DNA of 64,000 nt from Williamsia maris (lineage in GTDB: Bacteria; Actinomycetota; Actinomycetes; Mycobacteriales; Mycobacteriaceae), in the NCBI RefSeq assembly GCF_024171815.1, contig NZ_JAMTCJ010000004.1, positions 682,001 through 746,000 of the forward strand, given 5' to 3'. Both the position numbers and the translations under genes were made by a program. The notes beneath the pieces were generated by a model that saw nothing but the letters and a program-made list of their open reading frames with translations, was not told the DNA's origin and searched no databases. Below are positions 1-13,143 of this stretch, piece after piece. Positions within the stretch are counted from its first letter, which is position 1; each line of letters starts with the position of its first letter.

Positions 1-81
1 GACCCGTTCTCCGACGTCGACGCGATCGCGGGGACCCGGGTCACGGAGTGGAAGCCGCTCTTCGGGCCTCTCGCCCCCTGA
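1..81 (+). CDS. C-terminal end of an unidentified protein (partial)
   Basis: An open frame enters from the left edge and ends in TGA at 79-81, giving the last 26 residues of a protein ending in PLFGPLAP. I do not recognise the family from so short a tail. It runs toward terC and the two converge on a shared hairpin at 91-119, which supports this being a genuine gene end and not chance. Confidence 0.55.
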   Translation, partial: DPFSDVDAIAGTRVTEWKPLFGPLAP

Positions 82-90
82 GACGGGCGA

Positions 91-119
91 ACCCCGCGCC
101 ACCGTGAGGTGGGCGGGGT
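91..119. terminator. Bidirectional terminator hairpin between convergent genes
   Basis: ACCCCGCGCCACC (91-103) pairs with GGTGGGCGGGGT (108-119) with one bulged base and a four-base loop. It sits between the stop codon at 81 and the terC stop at 144, so it can end transcription from both sides. It lacks a U-tract, as is usual in high-GC actinobacteria. Confidence 0.6.
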
Positions 120-143
120 CCGCGACGCGATCGTCGGCCGCGA

Positions 144-1148
144 TCAGGTGCTCGAGACCTCTTCCTGTTCCTTCTTGTCGTTCGACTTGGCCTTGACGAG
201 GCTGGCCACCGTGGTGATCACCAGGACGCCGACGATGATGCCCAGCGACAGTCCGGTCGAGATCTCCGGGACCTTGATGTGTTCGCCTCCGTTGAGGAAC
301 GGCAGGGTGTTCTCGTGCAGTGCGTGCAGCACGAGCTTCACACCGATGAAGCCGAGGATGATCGACAGGCCCCACGACAGGAACACCAGGCGATCGAGGA
401 GTCCGTCGAGCAGGAAGAACAGCTGACGCAGACCCATCAGGGCGAACGCGTTCGCCGTGAAGACGATGTACGGCTCGGTGGTCAGGCCGTAGATCGCCGG
501 GATCGAGTCCAGCGCGAAGAGAACGTCGGTGAAGCCGATGACGATGAGGACCATCAGCATCGGGGTGGCGAGACGCTTGCCGTTGACCTTGGTGAACAGC
601 TTGTCGCTGTTGTACTCGTCGGTGGTCCGCAGGTAGCGCTTGACGAAGCGCATGATCGCGCTGTCGCCTTCCTCCTCGTCGTCCTCGGACGACGTGGCCT
701 CGCGGATGAGCTTGACGGCGGTGTAGATCAGGAACGCGCCGAACAGGTAGAAGACCCAGCTGTAGGCGTTGATCGCGGCCGCACCGACGGCGATGAAGCC
801 GCCGCGCATGACCAGGGCCATCACGATGCCGAGGAGCAGCACCTTCTGCTGGTACTCCCTGGGGACCGCGAACTTCGCCATGATGATGACGAACACGAAC
901 AGGTTGTCGACCGACAGCGCCTTCTCGGTGACGAATCCGGCGTAGTACTCACCGCCGTAGGTCCCACCCCACTGCCACCAGACGAAGCCGCCGAAGATCA
1001 GGGCGATCGTGATGTAGACCGCCGACCAGGCGCCGGACTCCTTGAGCGACGGGGCGTGTGGCGTACGCACGTGGGCGAAGAAGTCGAAGATGAACAACCC
1101 GAGGATCACCACGAGGGTGATGATCCAGGTTGTTGCGGACACGTTCAT
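144..1148 (-). CDS. TerC family integral membrane protein (probable metal exporter)
   Basis: This 334-residue protein has about nine hydrophobic segments with acidic residues inside membrane helices, notably EKALSVDNLFVF and FALDSIPAIYGLT, the signature of the TerC/Alx family. Characterised members (E. coli Alx, Bacillus MeeF/MeeY) move manganese across the membrane. A charged insert containing EDDEEE lies near residue 150. The ATG at 1148 is chosen because GGAGG stands about 11 bases upstream; the open frame continues to 1256, but that stretch is the riboswitch leader and not coding. The upstream manganese-type riboswitch strongly suggests manganese control and a role in manganese export or metalation of secreted proteins. 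Substrate is inferred from family and leader, not seen. Confidence 0.88.
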   Translation of the reverse strand: MNVSATTWIITLVVILGLFIFDFFAHVRTPHAPSLKESGAWSAVYITIALIFGGFVWWQWGGTYGGEYYAGFVTEKALSVDNLFVFVIIMAKFAVPREYQQKVLLLGIVMALVMRGGFIAVGAAAINAYSWVFYLFGAFLIYTAVKLIREATSSEDDEEEGDSAIMRFVKRYLRTTDEYNSDKLFTKVNGKRLATPMLMVLIVIGFTDVLFALDSIPAIYGLTTEPYIVFTANAFALMGLRQLFFLLDGLLDRLVFLSWGLSIILGFIGVKLVLHALHENTLPFLNGGEHIKVPEISTGLSLGIIVGVLVITTVASLVKAKSNDKKEQEEVSST

Positions 1149-1179
1149 ACAGAAAATCCTCCAGCTGACCGAACACGGG

Positions 1180-1312
1180 TGCCAGAGGTCTCTCCCGCCG
1201 TGTGGCTGACCACTCGGCCGACGTCCCGGAACGCCACATGGTCCCGGTGATGGCACCGGTCCGGTGACGAACGTATTGACGAGATCGCCGCGACAGGGAT
1301 ACTCCCCTCGAA
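1180..1312 (-). promoter_or_regulatory. yybP-ykoY family (Mn2+) riboswitch in the terC leader
   Basis: Read on the minus strand, the leader contains CGAGGGGAGTA at 1310-1300, then CTCGTCAATACG near 1285-1270, several short GC-rich helices, and GGCGGGAGAGACCTCTGG ending near 1181. GGGGAGUA, the UCGUCA block and the closing GAGACCU are the conserved landmarks of the yybP-ykoY motif, a manganese sensor. GAGG at the start can pair with CCTC at the end to close the outer helix. The element finishes about 15 bases before the GGAGG ribosome site of terC, so translational gating is plausible. Boundaries are approximate. Confidence 0.82.
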
Positions 1313-1401
1313 AGCAAAATTTACTTTACCTTTGGGCCGACGGTGCTGCCACATGCACAGGTCAGGGGCTTTCGGGTTCGGGCAAATCCGTCACGAGGTG
1401 T

Positions 1402-4251
1402 TCAGTCGGAGTCGTCGCCGCCCGCCACGCCGCCGTTGATCGAGGCGATGACCCCGGCGAGATCCTCCGGCTTGACCAACACCTCGCGCGCCTTCGACCC
1501 CTCGCTCGGGCCGACGACCCCGCGGGTCTCCATCAGGTCCATCAACCGGCCCGCCTTGGCGAACCCGACGCGTAGTTTGCGCTGCAGCATCGACGTCGAT
1601 CCGAACTGACTGCTCACGACGAGCTCGATGGCCTGCAACAGGTCGTCGAGGTCGCCGCCGATGTCGCCGTCGATGTCCTTGGAGTCCGCGACCTTCTGCG
1701 CGGTGACGCCTTCCTGGTACTGCGGGTCGCCCTGTTCCTTGGCGAACTCGACGACCGCCGAGATCTCCTCGTCGGTGATGAACGCACCCTGCATGCGGAT
1801 CGCACGGTTGGCGCCCATCGGGATGAACAGGCCGTCGCCCATACCGATCAGCTTCTCCGCGCCGGGCTGGTCGAGGATGACGCGCGAGTCGGTCAGCGAC
1901 GAGGTGGCGAAGGCCAGGCGCGACGGGACGTTGGTCTTGATCAGACCGGTGACGACGTCGACCGACGGGCGCTGGGTGGCCAGCACGAGGTGGATGCCGG
2001 CGGCACGGGCCTTCTGGGTGATGCGGACGATCGCGTCCTCGACGTCCTTCGGTGCGGTCATCATCAGGTCGGCGAGCTCGTCGACGATGGCGAGGATGTA
2101 CGGGTACGGGCGATAGACGCGCTCGGATCCCAGTGGGGTGCTGATCTCGCCGGAACGCACCTTGGAGTTGAAGTCGTCGATGTGGCGGACCCGCGAGGCC
2201 TTCATGTCCTGATAGCGCTGCTCCATCTCCTCGACCAGCCAGGCCAGCGCCGCGGCGGCCTTCTTCGGCTCGGTGATGATGGGCGTGATCAGGTGCGGGA
2301 TGCCCTCGTAGGGCGTCAGTTCCACCATCTTGGGGTCGATGAGGATCATCCGGACGTCGTCGGGTGTCGCACGGGTCAGCAGCGACACCAACATCGAGTT
2401 CACGAAGCTGGACTTGCCCGACCCGGTCGAACCGGCGACCAACAGGTGCGGCATCTTCGCCAGATTGGCGCTGACGAACTCACCCTCGATGTTCTTGCCC
2501 AGGCCGATGACCAGCGGATGGGAGTCCTTACGGGTCGAGGGGTCCTTGAGCACGTCGGCGAGACGGACCATCTCGCGGTCGCTGTTGGGCACCTCGATGC
2601 CCACGGCCGACTTGCCCGGGATGGGGGCCAGCAGACGGACGTTGTCGGTGGCCGCCGCGTAGGCGATGTTGCGGGCCAGCGCGGTGATCTTCTCGACCTT
2701 CACGCCGGGACCGAGCTCGACCTCGTACCGGGTGACCGTGGGTCCCCGGGTGAAGCCGGTGACCGCGGCGTCGATCTTGAACTGCTCGAGCACCGCGGTG
2801 ATCCGGTCGATCATGTCGTCGTTGGCCGCGCTGCCCAGCTTTGCCGGTTCACCGTCGATGAGCAGCGACGTGGGCGGCAGGCGGTAGTCACCCTCGATCG
2901 CCCGTTCCACGAACTCGGCGACGTCCTCCGATGTTGGCGGAGCTGCGACGGGAGCGGGCTTCTTCGGCACCGAGGTGCGCTTGGGGCGACGAGCCACCAC
3001 CTCGGTCGGCCGGTCCGCCTCCGCGGCGGGCACCGTGCGGTCACCGTCGTCGATGAGCGGTTCGGTCAGGGCGTCGCCCGCGCTGACGCCACTGCGCCGA
3101 CGCAGCCGCGTGGTCGGTGCGATGTCGGTGAGCGTGTCGTCGGGCGGGTAGTTCGCGTACGGGTCGTCGCCGTAGGGCGCGTCGGCCGGGTCGTCGGCGT
3201 AGCGGTCGTCGTCGTCGAAACGCTCCGGACCCAGGTCGTCGAGCTCGTCGAGGTCGTCTCGCATCCGGCCGATCCCGAGGTAGTCACGCGACCGGTCGAC
3301 CGCCTCGCGCACGGTCATCCGCAGACCGAGGAGCACACCGAACACGATGCACAGCAGCAGGATCGGGATGGACACCCAGACCGTCAGTCCGCTGGTGAGC
3401 GGTCCCGCGGCGGCGAACCCGAGGAAGCCACCGGCCCGGAGACGTCCGTCGAACGCCACGGGTGCACCCGCCACCAGATGCCAGAGGCCGAGGACGGGGA
3501 GCCCGATCAACAGCGCGGTGCCGATGCGCCGACCGCGCTGCGTCGGATTCGGACCGCGACGCATCAGGGCGATGCCCAGACCCGCGGCCGCCACGGGCAC
3601 GACCAGCGCGGCCTGCCCGACGATCGAGCGCACGGCGGTGTCGACGAAGGCACCGATCGGACCGGCGGCGTGGAACCAGACGCTTGCCCCGATCAGGATG
3701 GCGGCGGCGATCAACGCCAGGGCGACCCCGTCGCGGCGGTGGGTGTGTTCAGGCGCCGGCGTCGCCGCGGACGCGGCCGGGGCGGGTTCGTCATCGTCGA
3801 AGTCCAGGTCGGGGATCTCGAGATCGTCGTATCGGTCGTCGACGTCGGCACGGGCGGTTCGCGCCCCGGCACGCGACGACGATCCGACGCGGGCCATGCC
3901 ACCGACGCCGCGGGCCATCATCAGCCACCCGGCCCCGACGCCGCGGCCCACCGATCGGACGACCGAGCCGCGGGGAGCCTCGTCGGTCGGCGCGATCGTG
4001 GCCGTACGGGCGGTCTGGGACCTGCCGGTGGAGCGAGTCGACGCCGGAGGCCGCTTGGCGGCGGTCCGCCCGGTCGCGCGCGACCCGGTGGAGCGGGAAC
4101 CGGTGGACCGACCGCCGGCCGTCGAGGCCGACCGCGACCGGGTCGACGATGCCGCTGAACTGGGCTTTCCGGAGGCACGACGAGTAGACGACCCCGACGA
4201 TGTGCGCTTCGCGGCCGCAGTGGAACCGCGGGCCGTGGACTTGGGGCTCAT
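1402..4251 (-). CDS. ftsK: FtsK/SpoIIIE DNA translocase
   Basis: This 949-residue septal DNA pump moves chromosome ends through the closing septum and activates XerCD at dif. The first ~170 residues are Ser/Thr/Arg/Ala-rich and basic, followed by four membrane helices (about residues 177-310) and an acidic, proline-rich linker. The motor carries Walker [10 protein letters not shown] near residue 607, Walker B-like [12 protein letters not shown] and the [11 protein letters not shown] segment. The C-terminal winged-helix gamma domain (about 870-935, [18 protein letters not shown]) reads the polarity sequences. I prefer the ATG at 4251 ([10 protein letters not shown]), which resembles mycobacterial FtsK starts, over one seven codons upstream at 4272. 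It is monocistronic and in the mycobacterial position downstream of rnj. Confidence 0.95.
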   Translation of the reverse strand: MSPKSTARGSTAAAKRTSSGSSTRRASGKPSSAASSTRSRSASTAGGRSTGSRSTGSRATGRTAAKRPPASTRSTGRSQTARTATIAPTDEAPRGSVVRSVGRGVGAGWLMMARGVGGMARVGSSSRAGARTARADVDDRYDDLEIPDLDFDDDEPAPAASAATPAPEHTHRRDGVALALIAAAILIGASVWFHAAGPIGAFVDTAVRSIVGQAALVVPVAAAGLGIALMRRGPNPTQRGRRIGTALLIGLPVLGLWHLVAGAPVAFDGRLRAGGFLGFAAAGPLTSGLTVWVSIPILLLCIVFGVLLGLRMTVREAVDRSRDYLGIGRMRDDLDELDDLGPERFDDDDRYADDPADAPYGDDPYANYPPDDTLTDIAPTTRLRRRSGVSAGDALTEPLIDDGDRTVPAAEADRPTEVVARRPKRTSVPKKPAPVAAPPTSEDVAEFVERAIEGDYRLPPTSLLIDGEPAKLGSAANDDMIDRITAVLEQFKIDAAVTGFTRGPTVTRYEVELGPGVKVEKITALARNIAYAAATDNVRLLAPIPGKSAVGIEVPNSDREMVRLADVLKDPSTRKDSHPLVIGLGKNIEGEFVSANLAKMPHLLVAGSTGSGKSSFVNSMLVSLLTRATPDDVRMILIDPKMVELTPYEGIPHLITPIITEPKKAAAALAWLVEEMEQRYQDMKASRVRHIDDFNSKVRSGEISTPLGSERVYRPYPYILAIVDELADLMMTAPKDVEDAIVRITQKARAAGIHLVLATQRPSVDVVTGLIKTNVPSRLAFATSSLTDSRVILDQPGAEKLIGMGDGLFIPMGANRAIRMQGAFITDEEISAVVEFAKEQGDPQYQEGVTAQKVADSKDIDGDIGGDLDDLLQAIELVVSSQFGSTSMLQRKLRVGFAKAGRLMDLMETRGVVGPSEGSKAREVLVKPEDLAGVIASINGGVAGGDDSD

Positions 4252-4369
4252 GCAGCTCAGGATAAACCGCATCTGTCACATAAGCCTCGCGCGCCTCACT
4301 GGTTACCGGGGGCGTGTCCCTTTTGTGACCCGACGCCGTTCCTCGGCGTCACGATCTCGCCGCGACGGA

Positions 4370-4990
4370 CTACGCGCTGCGGTCCGACGCCTTCACCGCG
4401 GCGATCGCGTCGTCGTCCCCGGTGAACGCGCATGCGACCTCGTCGCGACCGAACGCGAACAGCAGCAGTTCACCCGGTTCCCCGGTGACGGTGACCGACG
4501 GGCCGGAGCCGACCGTGGTGACCGTCGAGCCGTCGGGGGTGCGCAACTCGACACGAGCGGGCGCCGATCCGAGACTCTTCTTGGCGATCAACGGCAGCGG
4601 CCGTCGCAGGGCCGCGGTCAGATCGGGGTCCAACGGTCGGACAGTCCACCCGGCGACCGCGCGACGGACGTCCTCGTGGTGGACGAACATCTCCGCGGCG
4701 TTGACGAACCGGTCCAGCGGGCGCAGCGGCGAATACCAGGGCGGGCCGGACGCGAGCTGATCGACGAGCCCGGTCCAGTCCCGCCGGGCGTAGCCCTTCT
4801 GCACCCGCTCGGTGTAACCCGCCAACGGCGGCAGGAGGATCCCCGGGGCTGCGTCGAGTCGCACCTCGCGGATCACCATGTGCGCGGTGATGTCCCGGGT
4901 GACCCACCCCTCACACAGGGTGGGGGCGTCCGGCCCGGACAGGCGCAGGGTCTCGACGAGAGCGGCGCGTTCGGCGCGTGCAGCGGTCAT
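4370..4990 (-). CDS. TIGR03085-type DinB/maleylpyruvate isomerase-like metal-binding protein
   Basis: A 206-residue cytosolic protein opening with RAALVETLRLSGPDAPTLCEGWVTRD, then ITAHMVIRE and FVHHEDVRRA. These match the actinobacterial TIGR03085 family of the DinB/MDMPI four-helix superfamily, in which His residues such as those of AHMV and VHHED bind a metal. The superfamily contains mycothiol-dependent isomerases and transferases; the substrate of this branch is unknown. The ATG at 4990 has AGGG about nine bases upstream. It lies 56 bases after rnj on the same strand and may be read through from it. Confidence 0.75.
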   Translation of the reverse strand: MTAARAERAALVETLRLSGPDAPTLCEGWVTRDITAHMVIREVRLDAAPGILLPPLAGYTERVQKGYARRDWTGLVDQLASGPPWYSPLRPLDRFVNAAEMFVHHEDVRRAVAGWTVRPLDPDLTAALRRPLPLIAKKSLGSAPARVELRTPDGSTVTTVGSGPSVTVTGEPGELLLFAFGRDEVACAFTGDDDAIAAVKASDRSA

Positions 4991-5046
4991 CTGTCGACCC
5001 TAACGTCCGCACGGCCCGCCCCACCGGGCGAACCGTGCGGTCGCAC

Positions 5047-8805
<3,759 letters not shown>

Positions 8806-8941
8806 CTGCGACTCCTCGGATCAGATCGGCGGCACCGCCGCCGCGCTCACCGAGCACAGCCACACGGCGCAGGCGTCGATTGTCCCGCGTCGACCGCGAC
8901 CGACTGCCGCCGCCCCCGTGTCCGCTCGCCTCGGGGTCCGC

Positions 8942-9439
8942 TCAGGCGGGACTGAGGTCGGTACGCACCCGGTCCGAGGCACGCGGCGCGAGGCCGCGAA
9001 CGCCGGTTCCGGCGATCGGACCGCCGACGCGGTCGACCACCGTGGCGCTGATGGCCTCGAACTCGCGGGAGTGCGCGGCCGATGCGGGCCGATGCGACGT
9101 ACGGGCGGGCACACTCTCCGGATCGGTGACCCCGAGCCACTGCATGACCAGGGCGCCCAGCGACAGCCGGTACTCGCGGTTGTGGACGATGTCGATCTCG
9201 CGGGTCTGGACACCGCCGATGCTGTGCCGCGCCCGGACCACGCGCGTCGAGATGTCGGCGAACCACACCTCGACGGTGACGGTGCCCCGGGTCATCCGCA
9301 GCCACCGATGCCCGACGACATCCCACCCGTGATGTCCCGCGTGGGCGACGAGCGCCTCGCGGGTCTCGCCGGTGTGGGCACGCGGTGGCGCAGCCGGAAC
9401 GGGTGTGGTGCGACGTGACGTCGACGGCACAAAGCGCAT
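8942..9439 (-). CDS. Hypothetical protein, 165 residues
   Basis: I do not recognise this protein. It begins with a basic, Pro/Thr-rich stretch and then has a compact, possibly beta-rich segment (GTVTVEVWFADISTRVVRARH, then GVQTREIDIVHNREYRLSLGALV). The C-terminus contains a conserved-looking AISATVVDRVGG. No signal peptide or membrane helix is visible. The ATG at 9439 follows AGGGGGAATT, a good ribosome site, which supports it as a real gene. It lies 136 bases upstream of thyX on the same strand and is divergent from the phosphatase gene. Confidence 0.6.
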   Translation of the reverse strand: MRFVPSTSRRTTPVPAAPPRAHTGETREALVAHAGHHGWDVVGHRWLRMTRGTVTVEVWFADISTRVVRARHSIGGVQTREIDIVHNREYRLSLGALVMQWLGVTDPESVPARTSHRPASAAHSREFEAISATVVDRVGGPIAGTGVRGLAPRASDRVRTDLSPA

Positions 9440-9660
9440 GTGAATTCCCCCTGGTCGTTCGTGGTACTCCCCTGGTCCCCTGCAGTACCAACGCCGTGAT
9501 TGTGCCCTACGACACCCCGATCCGCCAATAGCGACTCACGCCATCTCCGATGGGGCGCAGGGGAATACGGATGGCAAACAGTTAGTGAATGTCACGAGTT
9601 ATCCGACGGGGACCGTTCGATCTCTGGTGCGAACGACCGATGCGGGGGAACAATCGGTTC

Positions 9661-10476
9661 GTGAAATCGACGACACCGCGGCGCGCCATCGCAGGACTGC
9701 TCGCCTCCGCCGCCCTCCTCCTGATCCCGGTCGCCGCACCGACGCTCGGGGCCCCGGCCGGCGCGGCGCCGTCACCGACCACGCGCGAGGCGACGGATCG
9801 GTCCCTGCACCTGACCGGCGCACCCAACGCCCGCGACTTCGCCGGTTACCGCGGAATCGAAGGCGCGCAGGTCAATTCGAAGGTGATTCGCAGCGACAAC
9901 CTGTCCCGCATCACCTCCGAGGACGTCGCGCGGCTGACCACTCGGTCGGTGCGCTCGGTGGTCGACCTGCGCACCGGGGTCGAGCGAGCCCTACAGCCGG
10001 ACCGTCGTCTGCCCGGCGCCGTCGAGGTCACCCACGACGTCTTGGGGCGTTCTCCGATCACCACGCTGGTCGACCTGCCGTCCGCCTACCGCTCCTTCGT
10101 GACCGACTCCGGCGCGCGCGTCGCGATCGCCGCGACCCTGCGCGGTATCGAGTCCACCGCCGCCGCCGGGGGCACCACGCTCATCCACTGCACCGCGGGC
10201 AAGGACCGCACCGGATGGGTGTCGGCGGTGCTGCTGAGCGTGCTCGGCGTCGATCGCCCGACCATCGAGGCCGATTTCCTGGCCAGCAACACCTACCGCC
10301 ACACCTCGGCGTCGGACCGGATCAACGGCGTCGACGTCGCGTGGCTGCGGTCGTCGTTCGCGACCGCGGACGCGAGGTACGGCAGCATCGACGGCTACGT
10401 GCGCGCCGGGCTCGGCCTGAGCGCACGCGACATCACGACGCTGCGGTCGGTTCTGCTCACGCCGACGCGCCGCTGA
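9661..10476 (+). CDS. Secreted tyrosine-protein phosphatase (PtpB/SiwD-like)
   Basis: The active-site loop HCTAGKDRTG (H-C-x5-R) is that of the atypical tyrosine/phosphoinositide phosphatases related to mycobacterial PtpB. Upstream motifs fit: NARDFAGYRG and VIRSDNLSR near the N-terminus, and VVDLRTGVE. A signal peptide is evident: basic start, hydrophobic AIAGLLASAALLLIPVAA and an Ala-rich cleavage zone (GAPAGAAPS), so the enzyme is probably exported. I choose the GTG at 9661, which has GGGGGA about ten bases upstream and gives a compact signal peptide; in-frame ATGs at 9640 and 9589 are alternatives. It is flanked by genes on the opposite strand on both sides. Confidence 0.82.
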   Translation: MKSTTPRRAIAGLLASAALLLIPVAAPTLGAPAGAAPSPTTREATDRSLHLTGAPNARDFAGYRGIEGAQVNSKVIRSDNLSRITSEDVARLTTRSVRSVVDLRTGVERALQPDRRLPGAVEVTHDVLGRSPITTLVDLPSAYRSFVTDSGARVAIAATLRGIESTAAAGGTTLIHCTAGKDRTGWVSAVLLSVLGVDRPTIEADFLASNTYRHTSASDRINGVDVAWLRSSFATADARYGSIDGYVRAGLGLSARDITTLRSVLLTPTRR

Positions 10477-10486
10477 TCGTCCCCGC

Positions 10487-11728
10487 TCAGCCGGCGCTGC
10501 GCAGTGCCGCACGCAACCCGGGCGCGAGGTCGCCCCGGTGTCCGACGCGTACGCCGTCGAGGCCCAACCACGTCGCCATCGACCTCAGGTCGGCGGCCAG
10601 TGCCGTCGCGACGTGTGCGCGGTCGACTCCCTCCTCGGCGAAGGCTCCGAGAACGGCCAGGACACCATCGGCGCGCTCGGCCTTGAGGTCGACACGGGCG
10701 GCGATGGTCTCGTCCAGCAGGTACGGGAACACGTAGTACCCGTGGACTCGCTTGTGTTCGGGTACGTAGATCTCGATGCGGTAGTGGGTGTCGAACAGTC
10801 GGAGCAGCCGGGGACGAAAGAACACCAGCGGGTCGAACGGCGCCAGCAGTGCCGAACGCTCGACCCGCCGGGGCACCGTCGCGCCCGGGTCGACGAAGGC
10901 CGGTCGGTCCCAGCCCTCGACCTCCACCGACACGAGGTCACCGGAGTCGACGAGATCGGCGACGGCCGACCGGGCGTCGGCGACCGGGAGTCGGTAGTAG
11001 TCGCGTAGGTCGGTCTCGGTGGCGACGCCGAGGGCGCCGATGGCCTTGCCCACCAGGGTGCGGATGGCCACGTCGCGGTCGATGACCGTGGCCGCGATCT
11101 CCGGTCCGACGATGTTCGCGGCCAGATCGTAGTGTCGGTTGAACCCGCCCCGGCGGATGGCCGACAGCTCCCCCGCGGCGAGCATCACCTCACAGACGTG
11201 TTTGACCTCGCTGCGGTCCCACCAGGTCCCGCGGCGGGGTCCTTCTCGGCGGCGTCCGAGGTACTCCTCCAGCTCGCCACCGGTGGACGGCCCCAGATCG
11301 TCGATCGCCGTGGCGATCTCGGCGCGCAATGCGGTGCGTTCGGCCGGCTCGTCGACGGCCGACCCGTAGCGACCGAACCGGTAGTCGGCCATCCTCCACC
11401 CGAACAGGGGCCAGTCCTGCACCGGGATCAGTGCGGCCTCGTGCGCCCAGTACTCGGCCAGCAGGCGCGGGGCGCGGGCGGTGGACTCGCCGGCCGCACG
11501 ATCGAGCAGGTCGCGGTCGTACGGCCCGAGTCGGCTGAACAGCGGCATGTAGTGCGCGCGGACCGCGATGCTGACCGAGTCCATCTGCAGGAACCGTGTG
11601 CGTGCGAGCACCCGCTGGAGATGGCGACGGGTGACCGGGCCGGACGGGAGCGGATCGGTGAAACCCTGTGCTGTCAAGGCGATACGTCGTGCACGTTCGA
11701 TGGACAGCCGGTCGCCGATCCGGGCCAT
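10487..11728 (-). CDS. Winged-helix DNA-binding domain protein (YcaQ/AlkX family, HTH_42)
   Basis: This 413-residue protein has the arrangement of the YcaQ-like family: IERARRIALTAQGF at the start, LQMDSVSIAVRAHYMPLFSRLG, the WAHEAALIPVQDWPLFGWRM block and, near the C-terminus, LLAPFDPLVFFRPRLLRLFD and HKRVHGYYVFPYLLD. Characterised members (E. coli YcaQ, Streptomyces AlkZ) are DNA glycosylases that unhook bulky or crosslinked lesions; whether this one is active is inferred. The ATG at 11728 overlaps the dfrA stop as ATGA, so it is the last gene of a thyA-dfrA operon, linking it to nucleotide supply and repair. Confidence 0.82.
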   Translation of the reverse strand: MARIGDRLSIERARRIALTAQGFTDPLPSGPVTRRHLQRVLARTRFLQMDSVSIAVRAHYMPLFSRLGPYDRDLLDRAAGESTARAPRLLAEYWAHEAALIPVQDWPLFGWRMADYRFGRYGSAVDEPAERTALRAEIATAIDDLGPSTGGELEEYLGRRREGPRRGTWWDRSEVKHVCEVMLAAGELSAIRRGGFNRHYDLAANIVGPEIAATVIDRDVAIRTLVGKAIGALGVATETDLRDYYRLPVADARSAVADLVDSGDLVSVEVEGWDRPAFVDPGATVPRRVERSALLAPFDPLVFFRPRLLRLFDTHYRIEIYVPEHKRVHGYYVFPYLLDETIAARVDLKAERADGVLAVLGAFAEEGVDRAHVATALAADLRSMATWLGLDGVRVGHRGDLAPGLRAALRSAG

Positions 11729-12234
11729 CAGCCGTCGATCCTGCGGTAGTCGCAGAACCGGTAGCGCGGCCCCTTCTCCGATGTCATCCACTCGCCGTCG
11801 TTCTGCGGTCGCCACCGCGTCACGTCGATCGCGGGGGCGAAGGCATCGCCTCCGGGCACGTCGACGTCGATCTCGGTGACGATCAGGAGGTCGGCCACGG
11901 GCAGTGCCGCGGTGTAGATCTGCGCGCCACCCATGACGACGGTGAGTTCAGGGTCGGCGTCGGCGGCACGACGCAGTGCGTCGGCGAGGTCGTGCGCGAC
12001 GACCGCCCCCTCGGCGGTCCACGACCGATCGGCCGTCAGCACCACGTTCATCCGATTCGGGAGCGGACGGAATCGCTCCGGCAGCGAATCCCACGTCCGG
12101 CGTCCCATCACGACCGGGTGCCCGGTGGTGCGTTCACGGAAGTGGCGTGCGTCCTCGGGGACCCGCCAGGGGATGGTGTTGTCGCGACCGATGACCCCGC
12201 CGTTGCCCTGTGCCCAGATGAGCGCGACGGTCAT
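11728..12234 (-). CDS. dfrA: Dihydrofolate reductase
   Basis: DHFR regenerates tetrahydrofolate, which the adjacent ThyA consumes as methylene-THF to dihydrofolate. The 168-residue protein shows [20 protein letters not shown] (catalytic loop), the cofactor-contact segment [19 protein letters not shown] and [14 protein letters not shown]. The acidic catalytic residue, usually Asp27, is in VPEDARHF. The ATG at 12234 overlaps the thyA stop by ATGA, and its own stop overlaps the next gene by ATGA, so all three are translationally coupled. Length and order match mycobacterial thyA-dfrA. Confidence 0.96.
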   Translation of the reverse strand: MTVALIWAQGNGGVIGRDNTIPWRVPEDARHFRERTTGHPVVMGRRTWDSLPERFRPLPNRMNVVLTADRSWTAEGAVVAHDLADALRRAADADPELTVVMGGAQIYTAALPVADLLIVTEIDVDVPGGDAFAPAIDVTRWRPQNDGEWMTSEKGPRYRFCDYRRIDG

Positions 12235-13067
12235 ACCGCGACGGGCGCCTTGATGCCCGGGTGGTGCTGGTAGTCGACGACCTCGATGTCGGTGAACTCG
12301 TAGTCGAACAGCGATGATCGCTCGGCGAGCCGGAGCGTCGGATAGGGGTAGGGCTCCCGGGAGAGCTGCAGTTCGACCTGTTCGACGTGGTTGTCGTAGA
12401 TGTGGCAATCGCCGCCGGTCCAGACGAACTCCCCGACCTGCAGCCCCGCCTGGGCGGCCATCATGTGGGTGAGCAGTGCGTAGGACGCGATGTTGAACGG
12501 GACCCCGAGGAACAGGTCGGCGCTGCGCTGGTAGAGCTGGCACGACAGTTTGCCGTCGGCGACGTAGAACTGGAAGAACGCGTGGCACGGCGGCAACGCC
12601 ATCTGCGGGATCTCCCCCACGTTCCAGGCGGAGACGATGTTGCGTCGCGAGTCCGGGTCGGACTTCAAGAGGGCCAGCGCGTTCGAGATCTGGTCGATGT
12701 GGTCACCGGACGGCGTCGGCCAGCTGCGCCACTGGACGCCGTAGACCGGTCCGAGTTCACCGGCCTCGTCGGCCCATTCGTCCCAGATCGTGACGCCCCG
12801 CTCCTGTAGCCAGCGCACGTTGGAGTCGCCGCGCAGGAACCACAACAGTTCGTAGAGGATCGACTTGAGGTGCACACGTTTGGTGGTGATCAGCGGGAAG
12901 CCGTCGTTCAGGTCGTAGCGGAGCTGATGGCCGAACAGACTGCGGGTGCCGGTGCCGGTGCGGTCGGACTTCGCGACCCCGTCGCGCAGGACCAGCGCGA
13001 GCAGATCCTCGTACGGGGTGGGGATGGCTGCCGGGGTGGGGATGGCTGCACTGTGGGACACGGTCAC
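12231..13067 (-). CDS. thyA: Thymidylate synthase (classical, ThyA)
   Basis: ThyA methylates dUMP with methylene-THF. Motifs include [42 protein letters not shown], the catalytic cysteine in [13 protein letters not shown] (about residue 160), [14 protein letters not shown] and the end [10 protein letters not shown]. The 278 residues match the family. The GTG start at 13067 gives an N-terminus with a duplicated Ile-Pro-Thr-Pro-Ala-Ala unit produced by an 18-bp tandem repeat. It heads the thyA-dfrA-YcaQ-like operon. ThyX in the same window is a functional alternative. Confidence 0.96.
   Translation of the reverse strand: MTVSHSAAIPTPAAIPTPYEDLLALVLRDGVAKSDRTGTGTRSLFGHQLRYDLNDGFPLITTKRVHLKSILYELLWFLRGDSNVRWLQERGVTIWDEWADEAGELGPVYGVQWRSWPTPSGDHIDQISNALALLKSDPDSRRNIVSAWNVGEIPQMALPPCHAFFQFYVADGKLSCQLYQRSADLFLGVPFNIASYALLTHMMAAQAGLQVGEFVWTGGDCHIYDNHVEQVELQLSREPYPYPTLRLAERSSLFDYEFTDIEVVDYQHHPGIKAPVAV
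13014..13049. repeat. 18-bp perfect tandem duplication at the 5' end of thyA
   Basis: CGGGGTGGGGATGGCTGC occurs at 13014-13031 and again at 13032-13049. In the minus-strand thyA frame each unit encodes Ala-Ala-Ile-Pro-Thr-Pro in register, so the duplication is in frame and only lengthens the protein's dispensable N-terminus. Confidence 0.9.
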
Positions 13068-13143
13068 GCCTGAGAGTCTAGAACCGCGGTGTGACGCCGG
13101 GCATCAGGACGTCGGTGAACAGGAACTGCGGCTCGTGGTCGAC

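Noticed and set aside
1149-1256. N-terminal extension of TerC by 36 residues
   Set aside because: This stretch overlaps the 3' part of the riboswitch, has no homology, and the ATG at 1148 has a better ribosome site.
1990-4158. A 722-codon plus-strand frame opposite ftsK
   Set aside because: A reverse-complement shadow of ftsK; low-complexity Gly/Asp/Arg/Val sequence without any domain.
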